Origin: Lumbricus terrestris
Lineage: Eukaryota; Annelida; Clitellata; Crassiclitellata; Lumbricidae
NCBI GenBank assembly: GCA_949752735.1
Contig: OX457053.1
Span: forward strand, 9,623,491 to 9,687,490
DNA length: 64,000 nt
Reading direction: 5' to 3'
Position numbers and translations under genes: made by a program. The notes under the pieces were generated by a model. It was not told the DNA's origin and did not search any database. It saw only the letters and a program-made list of their open reading frames with translations. Shown one piece after another: positions 10,086-22,472 of the stretch. Positions within the stretch are counted from its first letter, which is position 1; each line of letters begins with the position of its first letter.

Positions 10086-10366
10086 AAGAAAAAAACTTGG
10101 ACATTGAAAACGTCAGTTTCATGTCAATGACAGAACAAAGTGTAGTTTGTAACTCAACTCAAGAAGAAGTCGCAACGAAAGAGAAGTACTGTTGTCAATT
10201 TATATGTAGTGTCAGCCTAGGCTATATTACATATTTATTATAGGCTAGTTAGTTTAGTTAATAGATTTTGGAAATTATCAAGACGCAACGAGAAAGTTTT
10301 CGTAATACAATTTTAGTGGTGGCACCAGCTCTGTGTTGTTTTCGGCAGGTTGCATCAGGGTCGTAA

Positions 10367-10369
10367 TGG

Positions 10370-10413
<44 letters not shown>

Positions 10414-10590
10414 GGACGGACAGACAGACAGACAGGCAGACAGAGAGGCAGAGAGACAGACGAACAGAGAGATGCAGAGAGAGAGACGAACAGAGTGATA
10501 TAGAGACATAGAGAGACAGAGCAAAAAAGAGACAGAGAAAGAAACATAGACAGACAGAGACTAACAGACAGACAGACAGGCTGAGAGAAG
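10367..10590. repeat. (GACA)n/(GAGA)n microsatellite
   Basis: Tetranucleotide run with GGAC and AGAG variants. No gene in 10100-10360 beside it. Confidence 0.95.
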
Positions 10591-10829
10591 CAAATAGAGC
10601 CAGACTGCCATATTAACTCAAAAGAATGTGACAAGCAGTCGGTTCAGTAGGCCATCCATGGATATGTGAAGCCAGAGGACATTGACAGAGACGTCGTCGT
10701 CGTCGTCATCATCATCATCATCATCATCGTCGTCGTCGTCGGTTAAGAGGTCTTCTCCAACTCCACCTCCTTAGGTTTCCGATGGGGGGGGGTCATCTCC
10801 ATGACACTAATTACACTCGGAGAATGATT

Positions 10830-11211
10830 GGAAGCTTCTACTCTTCCTCTTCCTCTTCCTACTTCTCATTCTTTTGCTCTTCGTTCTCCTCCCCAGCTCT
10901 GCTTCCTCCTACATCGATCCTCTCTTCATTCTCTTCCTCCTCCTCCTCCTCCTCCTCTCCTTTTCTTCTTCCTACTTCTCCTATTCCTGCTCCTGCTCCT
11001 CCTCCTGCTCCTCTGCTCCTCCTCCTCTGCTCCTCCTCCTGCTCCTCCTCCTGCTCCTGCTCCTCCTGCTCCTGCTCCTCCTCCTCCTGCTCTTCCTCCT
11101 GCTCCTGCTCCTCCTGCTCCTGCTCCTCCTCCTGCTCCTCCTCCTGCTCCTGCTCCTGCTCCTGCTCCTCCTCCTGCTCCTCCTCCTGCTCCTGCTCCTC
11201 CTCCTGCTCCT

Positions 11212-11247
<36 letters not shown>

Positions 11248-11532
11248 CCTCCTCCTCCTGCTCCTGCTCCTCCTGCTCCTGCTCCTCCTGCTCCTGCTCC
11301 TCCTGCTCCTCCTGCTCCTGCTCCTCCTCCTGCTCCTGCTCCTGCTCCACCTCCTGCTCCTGCTCCTGCTCCTCCTGCTCCTGCTCCTCCTGCTCCTGCT
11401 CCTGCTCCTGCTCTTACTCCTCCTGCTCCTGCTCCTCCTCCTGCTCCTGCTCCTCCTGCTCCTGCTCCTCCTGCTCCTCCTCCTGCTCCTGCTCCTCCTG
11501 CTCCTGCTCCTCCTGCTCCTGCTCCTCCTCCT

Positions 11533-11568
<36 letters not shown>

Positions 11569-11580
11569 CCTCCCCTACTC
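10830..11580. repeat. (CTC/CTCCTG)n compound microsatellite
   Basis: CTCCTC and CTCCTG units mixed irregularly for ~750 bp; open in five frames as Ser-Cys, Pro-Ala, Leu, Glu-Gln or Gly-Ala runs. The strong purine/pyrimidine strand bias could form triplex or G-rich structures. Confidence 0.95.
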
Positions 11581-11686
11581 TTCTTACACTTCACTGGATC
11601 TTCTTCTGTCCTTGTTTACATCCTTACCGTATTTTCTCTTCATACCGTCCACCACTAGTTCCCAACTGCCTCTGTCTTTCCTCCTC

Positions 11687-11719
<33 letters not shown>

Positions 11720-11759
11720 GCTTGTCTCTGCATGCCTTTCTCCTCTTAGGTCAATCCGT

Positions 11760-13369
11760 GCTCCGCACTTGCACTAATTAGCCTACAACTCCTATCCGAG
11801 TTCATGAAGACACAAAATTAATAACAAAGTAAGCGTACATGTATAACGACGCAGCCGTGACAATGGACCCACTCTTCGAACTGCCAGTCGCAGAATTATT
11901 CGTAATCACGAACGACCAGGTTGCACAGGTCACAACTCAGTGAACTGCAATCTAACCCCGTTCGAGAACCCCACATCAAGTGCACCGTGTAACAGTCTAA
12001 ACAACTCTGAACATGCAACAGTAACAAAGCATTTAGTCCTAGTTGCAATAAACTGTGCAGACATAGTTAAACGTGTGATTTTAATCAGGACTGTGAGCCT
12101 ACTGGTAAATTTTGAGGTGAGTACACGTTGACCGGGAGAAAAAATGGCCTTTTTTAGGTGCAAAATTTCTGATAACCTTTTTTAGTCTTTCGCTTAGAAT
12201 TTCATGAAAAAAACCCCAAATAGCCACGTGCACCATGACTTACTCGTGTATGCTCGTGTACCCTGGTTTTTACCCGCGTATGCCCTGGTTTTCGGGAGGT
12301 AAGTATCAGAGGTTATTTTAAGGAATTTTCTCAACTGCACATAAATGACGTATTTTGAGACTGGACATAAGAAAGTCCTTGACCAGGGATTTGTCCCCCA
12401 AAGCTGAAGCAGCTTTTGGTGAGCGTTCGTTAATAAGCTGGTGCTTTGCACTTGGCCTTCGACTGGAGCTTTAGATGTTTGAATATTAAGATTTTCCGAC
12501 TTTATAAAAATTCACATTAAAGATCAAAATCAATTGTTATGACAATGTTTGACTCAAATTTCATCATGGCAAAATCTCCAAATGAATTAACGAATGAAAT
12601 CAGCTAGACGTTCTTAGACGTTTAGACCTTTCAATATCCTTAATCGACTAGAGATCCCTTAAAGATCCCTTACAGATCCTCTGCTGTTGCTGGAATTGGA
12701 AATAGCTCAGAAAGATTGTTAAGTGTAATAAAGTTAAATGGTCCTATGTTCCTGGACACTTTCAAAGTTTCGCTAGTAGGCCTATATGTAAGGGTACGTC
12801 TAAATGTTGCTCTTCTGCTCTGAAACCCTGGTCATTAAAATCATCATGATATTGTTTTGCTAAAGCTAAAGCTAGCAGACAAGATGAGATATTTCCCCAA
12901 GAAATACAATGTTTGAGCTGATTTCAAATTTTGTATAAAATATAACCCACTAACTGCAAAATACGATGTAAGACCGATAAATATCATTAGCAAACCTCCC
13001 AAATGGTCATTATTGATCGATAGGCGTATACTGACACCCACATCAACACGAATACCGTATGTACTGTTTAGGCTAATAGCAGTTTTAACCAGGAGCCGCG
13101 TCGCCGATCTACATGTAAATGATATTTTACCACACCATGACTTGACTTAGGGTACGACTGCTGGAAATTTTATATGCTACAAGCTCTGGTGTCATTCATT
13201 CATGAGAACCAGAATGTGTGTGTGTGTGTGTGTGAACATAGCCGCAGACTTGGTCCTGGGTCTGTGGAAACGAACGAGCGACCGAAGGACAATAATTTCC
13301 AATGCACGAGCACCTTGCCGGGTAGGGGTTTTGGAAGGTGATGTACCAATCCCATTTTATAATTTTTTT
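11760..13369. other. No gene seen
   Basis: AT-rich unique-looking sequence. ACTGCAC and CGCGTATGCCCTGGTTTT words near 12230-12300 resemble 16080-16165, and GAATAAGCTGGTGC near 12430 recurs at 32068, so old repeats are present. A short (GT)n lies at 13216-13234. Confidence 0.6.
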
Positions 13370-14130
13370 TATTTCCACACTGCACTGGTGTTATTCTAAT
13401 TTGTAATTTAGCGAGGTTGCTCATCATTTCAGTGCTGATAGTCATGGTTTCGGACTTTAATAAGTGTCCCATCCTATTGTTTAAATATTTTTTACAACAT
13501 TAGAATGGCAACTTTTAGATTGTGATCTTAAAAAAATTGCTCACAAGTTTCACGTTAAAAGGCATGGTTTGAGACTTCAATAAATGCCCCTCCCCATTGT
13601 TTACATTTCTGAATTTCCACACTGTAACTGTCATCTGAACAAAATTGCTCTTTTTAAATGCTGACAGCTATGGTTTTTAGAGTTTAGAGAGTCTCCTTAT
13701 TGTTTAGTTTTTAATTTGCATGCTGTTAATCTGGCATTTAAAGCTGTCATTTGAAAAATTACTCATAATTTTCTTTTCTCGTAATTGTTTGAAAAAAAGT
13801 CATTTGCCCACTGTTGTAATAGCATTTTAGGCTGTTACCTTGACAAATTCAATCATAATTTGATACTCAGAGACGTGGTTTAAGACTTGAATAATTCCCC
13901 TACCTGTATCTTAATTTCTTTTAAATTTACACAAAGGAATAGTGGCAGTTTAGGCTGTCATCTGTATCAAAATTGATAATTATGGACAAGCAGTGGATAA
14001 CACCGTAGAAATCTATAATAATGTTTGTGATAATATTTCTGAAATATTTGGGGGATATAAGATATAAGCATCTCCGTCACCACCACAAGTTACGGGTTCC
14101 GTTCCTCGATCCTATCCCATCTAAGTCTAC
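13370..14130. repeat. Block of diverged ~120-bp tandem units, copy 1
   Basis: About five units built on TTGCTC, CATGGTTTNAGACTTCAATA, CCCATTGTTTA, AATTTCCACACTGTAAC and GGCTGTCATCTNAACAAAA. The block ends TCTGAAATATTTGGGGGATA followed by TAAGCATCTCCGTC. Confidence 0.75.
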
Positions 14131-14395
14131 ACCTCTGTGCAAGATGTTAGTTCAATAACATAGGCCTACGTGTATCTTTCAGATTCTGAGGATGGTGATT
14201 TTTGGATGGGATCACATAAACTCAAAAAAGGGTGCATGTAATATGGGGATATATGGAGAATTTGGAAGAAAATTTGAGTATGCATTGACCTACAATCCTA
14301 CATCATGTATGTATGTATTGGATAGCCTGTGTGGCTGAAAGGCTAGCTCAATCTGGATGTCTGCCTGATTAATTCTTTTCTTTTCATCGCCTGTC

Positions 14396-15475
14396 TAAGT
14401 AAGTAAGTAAGTAAGTAAGTAAGTATATACTTTATTGAACCGCCTGCAAACGCACTGCGGGAACAATGTACAAGAACAGAACAATTAATGCAAGTATACA
14501 ATCAAGACAAACAGAAATATGCAATTCAATAAACACATTATACAACTACATAATAGACATGTTGTGAACTATACAGGAGAGAACTTAGGCTAGACAGGAA
14601 AAAATATATTGTCACTTGAATAGCATCCGTGTTATAAAGCCATATCTGATAAGTGCGTCGGCATGAGGAATCTCACGGTTATGAGAACGAGGACGGAGTG
14701 ATCGAGTAGGTAGCATTTTTAATGGGAGGTAATAGAGGAGCAAGGACGTGGCTTGGGTTGTAGAGTACAAAAGAGAAGAATCAGCGTGACCACAGAGGTC
14801 ATCGAACGACTTCTGGTCGGCAGGAAGAAAGTTGAGCCGCACCAATTTCCGTATTATTGCATTAATACGCGCGCGCTGACCAGAATTAGCAAAGCCAAAC
14901 CAAGCAGGGGAGGCATACATAAGGCGAGCCAATGTGGTGGCCTGAACTACATCATGCAAGCGTGTTCCGGAGAGGCCATGAGCTACAAGAACACGTATCG
15001 CATAGAGCGATTGACAAACCTTAATGCAAATCCGGTCAATATGGGGGTCAAAACTAAGTCTATCCGTTAAGGTTACTCCAAGACATAGGCGCAACCACCC
15101 TATGGGACCCACGGGACGCGTCCCCCCCAACTTTTGAGTGGTCCCATTGACTTTATCATTATGGTCCCCCCCAACTTTTAGGACGTGATTCATTTGGTCC
15201 CCTCCAACTTTTAGGACGTGATTGCGCCTATGCTCCAAGAATAAGAGACTCAGAAACTCTACTTATTCCAGGTATAGGTGAGGGGAGGTTGAGTAATTTA
15301 GAGCGCGGACGCCTAAAGATCATCTCTTTGGATTTATTGGTGTTGAGTTTAAGATTACAAGAAAGTGCCCAATTTGCAATATTTTCAAGTTCAAAAGAAG
15401 TGGTATCTATAGCGGAGGCAGGTATAAGAATGTAACTGTCGTCAGCGTTAGATACTTGGGTTGTTATATTATAGT
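14396..15475 (-). mobile_element. Non-LTR retrotransposon fragment (RT C-terminal half and 3' tail)
   Basis: From the RT active site region (ADDSYILIPAS; the expected Y before ADD is N) through NLKLNTNKSKEMIFRR, SLILGVTLTDRLSFDPHIDR, LARLMYASPAWFGF, INAIIRKLVRLNFLP, to SLRPRSHNREIPHADALIR. The ORF ends at 14612; the 3' UTR ends AATAAAG followed by (TACT)n. 5'-truncated. A 149-bp MITE interrupts it at 15084. Confidence 0.88.
15084..15232. mobile_element. hAT-like MITE inserted in a LINE reverse transcriptase
   Basis: 149 bp, ends CATAGGCGCAA / TTGCGCCTATG, exact 8-bp duplication CTCCAAGA (15076-15083, 15233-15240). Inside is a motif around CCCAACTTTTAGGACGTGATT in three copies. It interrupts the SLILGVTLTDRLSF stretch of the LINE at 14396-15475. 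Confidence 0.92.
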
Positions 15476-16331
15476 AGACTATTTTGCTTTATGTGTCTGA
15501 TTGTCTACGTCCCTTCCTACCTCAGCTTGTCAGAGTATGCGGCAAAAGCAGGAGAAAGTAGACTACGATGGCCAAGAAGTTGTCATTATGGTATGAAGGA
15601 TAACCCCGGGCTTTACAACTTTATCAGGATATCAACCTACAGCAGGCCTTGAATCTGCATCCGCCCATACATTTAGCCTACTGCAAATTCTTCTGTCTGC
15701 AGCCTATGTGTGATTTTGGCAGAACCTTGTCTTCGATTACATCACCCATTTTCCCCGCTCTTACTTCATTCACACGGGTGACCTTCGCCGTATCGGACTA
15801 ATGCTTGACTTGAAAACTGCATCTAATCACCATATCTAGGCCTATTACAGTTCACGCCAAATTTCAACAGGCCTGCTCTTTTCCTGAAAATAAAATAATA
15901 TCACCCAAATAAACCGCCTCAAAGATGTTCACTTTGGGCTGTTACTATCATGTTTGTGTCCAACTTTTTACCACTAACTTCTCGTCGGTTCACGCAACAA
16001 GGCAAAAAGTAACTGCACAAGATCTGATTTTCAACTGCACAAATCTCTTTCCCAACTACACACTTTGTGTCCAGCTGCACGTTAAAATAACCCCTGGTAA
16101 GTATACGATGCCGTTTTTCGCCGGAGGTTAAGTATACGTCGTATACCCGCGTATACCCTTGATTGCAGCCCTGATTTTAATGTAAAATGCACCGTTACAT
16201 TATTATTATTATGTATGCACCGGCGCGCAGGTTAAAAGGTTGGTAAAAATTATTGGTAAGACAATAGCCGTTAATCTACACCATCGAAGGTTTGAGAAGC
16301 AACGGTATTAATAACTGTTATATTTATAGAC

Positions 16332-16850
16332 TAGCTGTACCCGGCCACGCGATGCTGTGGCTGAAAAGACCCTCCCTCCCTCCCTCCCTTCCTCCCTCCG
16401 TTCCCTACAGCTACATATATATATGCGCTATATAAGAACACGCGCGGATAAAAAAAAACACATACGCATACACGCGTTGTGTTTTTTCCAAAAAAGCATA
16501 TAAAACCCGTCCGTTCGAACGTTGTTTGAAAATTTGAAAACCGACAGTTACATATAAATGCGCTACAGAAACACTTGACGGGAAGTTGACGGTATGCACG
16601 GCCTTGGAATGCAAATGGACGGCGCGGCCTCATTGGAATGCAAATGGACGGACGCGTGAAAGTGGAATTAAAAGTTGTGTTTTTTGGTCGAAAAGATTGC
16701 GCTTTTCCCCAAAAGGCATAAAAAAAACCCGGAGATGTTTGAATGGAACGGTTTGCGAAAATTTTCAAAGCAATCGGTTCGGAACTCTCCGAGAACCGAT
16801 GTAACAAACGGTAACTTTTTACATTTTTATTTATATAGATGACACGTTCG
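16332..16850. repeat. CTAGCTGTACCCGGCC repeat with two diverged internal units
   Basis: Begins CTAGCTGTACCCGGCCACGC and ends TTTTTATTTATATAGAT. Two ~220-bp units share GCTACAT/TATGCGCTA, GTTTTTT...AAAAGGCATA and AACCCG. I have a memory of this start word in animal repeat families but cannot name the class with confidence. Confidence 0.5.
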
Positions 16851-17555
16851 CTGATTCTCATTGTCGAACTGAAATTAATTGTCGAACTGAAGCAGGCATC
16901 TGAGTTTGCTCTGATATCGTCATTATCAGAGGCGACAACCTGTTTTCTTCTTTTTCTTTTCAGCTGTATATCCAATGGCGCTTGTAATGGTTATAGTTAA
17001 TTAATGATGCGACTATCATTGTAGAGATAGGTTCAGCTGATCAAATAGCCTACAGCCACCACAGTTATTATTATAGCCAACAGCTGACACTAATCCCGTG
17101 CAGGGTCATATTATATGGCGTCATGTATTATTTCGTGCGCTGTATTTTTAAGGAGAGCTGCAGACGGCATCAAAGCACCGACACCTTATATATTCTACTT
17201 TTAGCAACATAAAGACTTTCGCAAACAAAATTGGCATTTACAAATTAGCCGCATTATAAACTGCAGGTGCAGGAAAACACATGGCAAATCCAAGAAAACC
17301 ATGGCCTTGTCTCGTTACCCGTATGAACTTAGAAAGATATTTTTACATAATGGCAGCAGCAAAATCAACAAAACTAATAGTAATAATAATAAAATTATTG
17401 TTTTATTATAATAATGATAACAATAGTTTATTATTATTATTTTTTACCCGAGGTAGCCTACCTCAGATTCCTCGGGATTTAAAAAAATTATGCTTGGAAC
17501 TGCTGCTAAAATGTTTGGAAAGTCAGGCCTCGTCCTCCGCAACATTAGCCTACTA

Positions 17556-17846
<291 letters not shown>

Positions 17847-18522
17847 TAAGCTTAATTATGCAATCATACAATATTTATCCGGAAATTTAATAGTCCAACT
17901 AATATAGGCCTTACAATTAAGTTACCACATAATAATTTTTTTCAATAGAAGCGTCGGATTTGGCCGAGTGTCGGACTGTCAGACTGTGGGCTATGACGTT
18001 ATATTATCATCGGTATGCCCATATCAGTAGTTGTTTGTGCTGTAAATCCATCCTATAATCCAATAGGCGTGGGCACGCATGTACTATGAGTTTTCTAACA
18101 CTGTTGCAATGAACTGGGTGAGATCTTTCTCTTGCGCTGCCCCATTGCCATTTTTTGTTTCCGTGTACAAAACGTGTTAGGCTAGCTGAAGATGGATGTG
18201 TGCGACGTGTGGTTATAATTGGAAGGCTAAGCTTATACAAAGAGTCGAGTCGTCGACTCGCTTTTAGCGATCGACGGAGTGGAGAGAAGTAAAGCATAGG
18301 CCTAGTCTACTCCAATCATAGAGTCGGTCTAATTATAAACTTGACCAAACGCTTGTTTGTCATATTTATGCTTTTCCGTGCACAATAATAATTGTCTACA
18401 CAGAGATTTTTAAAAAGATGTTTCAACACTTTCGTGGGAGATTTTGGATCCTGTTTCGTAGCATGCAGCGGAACATCGTAAAGAATTAATGGGCAAAATA
18501 CTTATCACATGAACTGCATGTA

Positions 18523-18843
18523 CATGGGCGGAGTTTGGTTTCCTTTTTTGGAGGGGAGGCTAAAAACTTGGTCCAGAAAGCGCGGCGCCCAAAAAATTCT
18601 TCGTTTCGGCCGGAAAAAAGTTGATGACTTTTTTAGTCGTCAAGTTCAAATCTCAGGAAAATTATATATGCATTTCCCGACCGAAAAAGTTGATGACCCT
18701 TTTTAGTCATCAGTTGGAAGTGCTTGGGGAGGGGACTAAGCCCGAAAAATAGACCATTTACGCGGTAAAAAAACATGACTATGCATGGCTGCATGGCCCC
18801 CTAGCTTCTTAGCCCCCCTAGCCCCTAATAAACTTCGCCCATG
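18523..18843. mobile_element. hAT-like MITE, CATGGGCGGAGTTT family
   Basis: Ends CATGGGCGGAGTTT / AACTTCGCCCATG; exact 8-bp duplication TGCATGTA (18515-18522, 18844-18851). 321 bp. A relative is at 32841-32991. Confidence 0.92.
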
Positions 18844-18865
18844 TGCATGTATCTATCCATGCCTT

Positions 18866-19374
18866 CAAGCCCGTAGCCAGGATTTTGCCCTGGATAATGA
18901 CATCAGCAAAATAGTTATATTTATATGAAGTCACAATTTGTTTTAATCCTGAGGGATCATTTTTTTAATTTTAATTTTTTTAATTTTTTACTCGATCTTG
19001 AGCAAGCCGACAAGCAACCAAATCAATTAACTGACTGAAGCAGCTTCCACAGCATCACATTATTATTAGATCATCGTCATCATCATTAGTTCATCATCAT
19101 GATTAGATCATCATCATGATTAGATCATCCATCATCGTAATGATTAGATCATCATCATCATGATTAGATCATCATCATCATCATGATTAGATTATCATCA
19201 TCGTGATCTAATCCATTGTAAAATGTCGTTTAGAAAAATAAGAGCTTCGAAATTAAATTAAACCCTCCCATAGTTTTTACATCGTGTGCTAGTAAATGCA
19301 TTATTTCATTATTACACTATTTTTTTTCGGGGAGGGGTGTCGAAACACCCAAAGCACCCCTAAATAAGGCCGTG
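18866..19374. mobile_element. hAT-like element, CAAGGCCGTAGCCAGG family, carrying a minisatellite
   Basis: Ends (CAAGCCCGTAGCCAGGATTT; CACCCCTAAATAAGGCCGTG) and internal text match the intact relative at 33180-33407. No matching target duplication found. A 14-20 bp ATCATGATTAG repeat fills 19056-19212. Confidence 0.6.
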
Positions 19375-19481
19375 ATGGTAACATTTGAAGCTATCTCGAA
19401 ACGTTTCTTACAATTCTTTCGTAACAGATTATGGTTTAAGGTTTCAATAATTGTCTCTTCCCCAGTGTGCAATTTTTTAAT

Positions 19482-19534
19482 TTCCACCCTGCATTTTTAG
19501 CTGTCATGATGACAGCTAAAAATGCAGGGTGGAA
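19482..19534. repeat. Perfect 26-bp hairpin with a 1-nt loop
   Basis: Arms 19482-19507 and 19509-19534 (TTCCACCCTGCATTTTTAGC...). The left arm is the normal order of the surrounding ~120-bp unit; the right arm is its inverted copy. Confidence 0.96.
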
Positions 19535-19639
19535 GTGTCATCTTAATAAAATTGCTAATTTTTCAATGCTGATAGACTGGGATAGTCATGGTTTAAGACT
19601 TCCTTAAAATTCTTCGAATTTGCACACTCTGTGACTGTA

Positions 19640-20372
19640 ACCGTAGCATTTTAACTTCTCCTCCAGTGTTAGAGACCTAGGTGTCACCCTCGATAGTTCT
19701 CTTACCTTCACTGAGCACAATGCCAATCTTACTCGCTCTTCCTACTTCCAGCTAAGGCGTCTCAGGGCTATTCGCAAATCTGTCTCATCATCGATCTTTA
19801 CCTCAATTGTGCATGCTTTTGTATGTTCTCGGATCGACTATTGCAATTCTGTCCTTATTGGCCTGCCTAAGGTTCACCTAGCTCCTCTGCAATCTGTACT
19901 CAATGCTGCTGCTAGGCTCATTGCCCGTCTTCCTCGATTCTCCCACATTTCCACATTCATGGCTGAACAACTTCACTGGCTTCCAGTCTCAGCTCATATA
20001 CAATTCAAGGTTCTTATTTTGGTCCTCAAGTCTCATTTGGCCTTGCACCGAAGTATCTTTGCGATCAGATACATCGCCCCCTTTCTGCCACTTCACTGCG
20101 TCCTCTTAGGTCCTCTGATCGCCTTGACCTCTTTGTCCCCCGAGTCAGGATTGCCATGGTTCAATCCAGATCATTTGCCTGCATTGGTCCCTTCCTATGG
20201 AATGGGCTTCCCCCATCAGTTCGCTCTGCCTTCCTCTCTGGTAGTGTATCCTTGTCTTTCTCTCGTCTAAAAACTTGCCTTTTCCCTCGGAGTTAAAAGC
20301 ACTGGGAGCGCTTCTGAAAGGCTCTTGCTGTGAGAAGCGCTTTATAAATGGTCAGATACGATAAGATAAGAT
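19640..20372 (+). mobile_element. Non-LTR retrotransposon fragment (CR1/L2/Rex1-like 3' end)
   Basis: Reads SSSVRDLGVTLDSSLTFTEH, then VHAFVCSRIDYCNSVLIGLP, LNAAARLIARLPRFSHI, AEQLHWLPVSAHIQFKVLIL; after a frameshift near 20040, HRPLSATSLRPLRSSDRLDL and SLWNGLPPSV-like FLWNGLPPSV. The 3' tail GCGCTTTATAAATGGTCAGA ends in a (GATAA)n run. It split a host repeat; ATTTTAA remains on both sides as a probable target duplication. Confidence 0.87.
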
Positions 20373-20689
20373 TTTAAGTTGTCATCTTAAGAAAATTCAT
20401 GGTTTCAGTGCTCAGAGATGTGGTTTAAGACTTCAAAAAAAAATTATCCTCCCATTGTCAATTTGTCTGTTTATTTGCACACTGTAACAGTAGCATTTTA
20501 AGCTGTCATCTTAGCAAAATTGCTCGCCATGGATAAACAGTGTATAACAGTAACACTGTAGAAATTATTAATGATGTCTATGAAGCATTTCTGAAATATT
20601 CGGGGATATAATCATATAAGCATCTCCGTCCCCCTCACCACAAACTATGGTGGGCCGTTCCCCTATCCTCCCGAAGTTTCCATTTATGA

Positions 20690-20774
20690 AGGGGTGATTG
20701 AGGGAGGAAGAGAGAGAAGGAGAGAGAAAAAACAGAGAGAAAGAGAGAGGTGGAGGGAGAGAGAGAGAGAGAGG

Positions 20775-20822
<48 letters not shown>

Positions 20823-20890
20823 GAGAGCGAGAGAGACAGAGACAGAGACAGAGAGATAGAGAGAGAGACAGAGAGAGAGGAGAGAGAGTT
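20690..20890. repeat. (GA)n microsatellite
   Basis: GAGAGA with GGTGGA and GACA variants. Confidence 0.95.
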
Positions 20891-20899
20891 CAAATCCAG

Positions 20900-22339
20900 A
20901 TGTCAGCAAAGCCATTAATCTATACAGACTGCTTTTAAAAGAAATGGTGGTCTTAAAACATACAGAGCCTTATGAAATTGGTGGCGAAATTGGTGCTCGA
21001 CCGTTTAAACTAACACAATTGAGGCGATGTTATCTAAGAAAATCAGCCTGCAGGACCCTATAGGCCATTCGGTTAGATTACACCGTGCCTAAAAGCATGC
21101 AAATTGTGAACGAAACTCGATTTAAAAAAATTGTAAACAGCGATAAATCAAAGTTTAGGCCTATTTCGTGTTTTTCATTGCTAGGCTAACTAATGGTGTT
21201 CATAATTATTGAAATAATTGTAGCTTGTATTATAATTAAATTATGATGTGAGACCTGCAATGTGACCTGAAATACATAGTTTATATTGTAAATTTGTAAG
21301 TCGGCCAATAGAATATAATTATTAGATACTGAAACGCGGCATTGACGTTGTCACAAAGGATTTTACTTAGCCTACTACACCCGTTGCAATTTCCTTTTAT
21401 ACAAAACTCAACTGACGTCACAATTCTAAAATATGGCGTCATCACAAATGACGCAATGCCTCTGTTTCTCGTCCGTTTCGGGATCGCTGTTCATTTCTGT
21501 CGAGGACGGTGAAGATGGCGAAGAAGAAGACGACGACAAAACGATTAAAACGACAAAATGCGACAAGGTTGGTGGAAAAGCAGACACGAAGACCAACACT
21601 GCTCCACAACTGAACGGCAATCGATCATCGAAGTGAAAAAGAAATTATTCGTAATGTAGGTGACAGATTTTTTCGTCGTCATTTCAAAAATAAAAAATTA
21701 TCGATTATTAGCTAAAGAAGTTTAGTCAAACATGAAACATCATTATTATGAAATGAGAAATTAACTTGATGCAAGTGCTATGTAGTGAATAGAATACGAA
21801 AGTAAAGTAGAAAAAGAAGTAGACCTCCTAGGTAAAAGATTAGAGAATACCGTAGATGATTTCCCCATAGAAGTAGGCCTATATGACCTGACGTCATTCA
21901 CATTTTGGGACCATAACTATATAGGTCATTTTTCTGGACAAGGAATAATGAAGCTCATAATTAATGACGTCATGCATGTAGTATGTGGTGGCACACATAA
22001 TGATTATAATATAGGCCTATATCGATTCCGCAGATTTGAGAGCTACGTTGTGATCCCACATGTACATGGGCGTTGCTCTGTCTTATTTCGTTCAGACGTA
22101 GGAAACCATTCGGAAACAAGATGAAAATTACATGAAGACGGGGGCGCAACCATGACCTAGAAGGTCCTAGATGTTCGGGAGGATCAGATCGAGTCATCGG
22201 ATGGAAAATCCGAGTCGAAGGAAAGGCGAGAGTCAAACGCACAAAGCCGCGATTGCTCATGAAGGTAAGAATCGATTTGTTCATTCATTTAATTATCTGT
22301 TTATAGGCCTACATCTATTGTTCTATTAAATTTTCTGCT
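20900..22339. other. No confirmed gene
   Basis: Apart from the short ORF at 21433, a GAAG/GTAAGA donor-like site at 22264 follows a small open stretch (IRSSHRMENPSRRKGESQ); I could not place it in a gene. Confidence 0.5.
21433..21636 (+). other. Short ORF of unknown nature behind a CRE-like palindrome
   Basis: 67 codons, MASSQMTQCLCFSS..., acidic middle (EDGEDGEEEDDD) and Lys/Thr-rich end. TGACGTCA lies at 21413-21420, 12 bp before the ATG, with a TTTTATACAA box about 20 bp further up. This could be a first exon with its promoter, or chance. No family resemblance seen. Confidence 0.2.
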
Positions 22340-22472
22340 TGTTCATTCATTCATTCATTCATTCATTCATTCATTCATTCATTCATTCATTCATTCATTC
22401 ATTCATTCATCCATTCATTCATTCATCTATTCATCCATCCATTCATTCATTCATTCATTCATCTATCCATCC
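22340..22472. repeat. (CATT)n microsatellite
   Basis: Regular CATT units with CATC variants at the right end. Confidence 0.95.

Larger units (their letters stand above)
19375..20670. repeat. Block of diverged ~120-bp tandem units, copy 2
   Basis: Same units and same ending (CTGAAATATTCGGGGATATA then AAGCATCTCCGTC) as 13370-14130. A LINE fragment (19640-20372) is inserted in it. Confidence 0.75.

Noticed and set aside
10782..11777. 331-codon Ser-Cys and 276-codon Pro-Ala frames
   Set aside because: Pure translation of a CTC/CTCCTG microsatellite; five frames are open at once.
12194..12451. 85-codon minus-strand ORF
   Set aside because: No family match; it spans words shared with other repeats at 16080-16165 and 32068.
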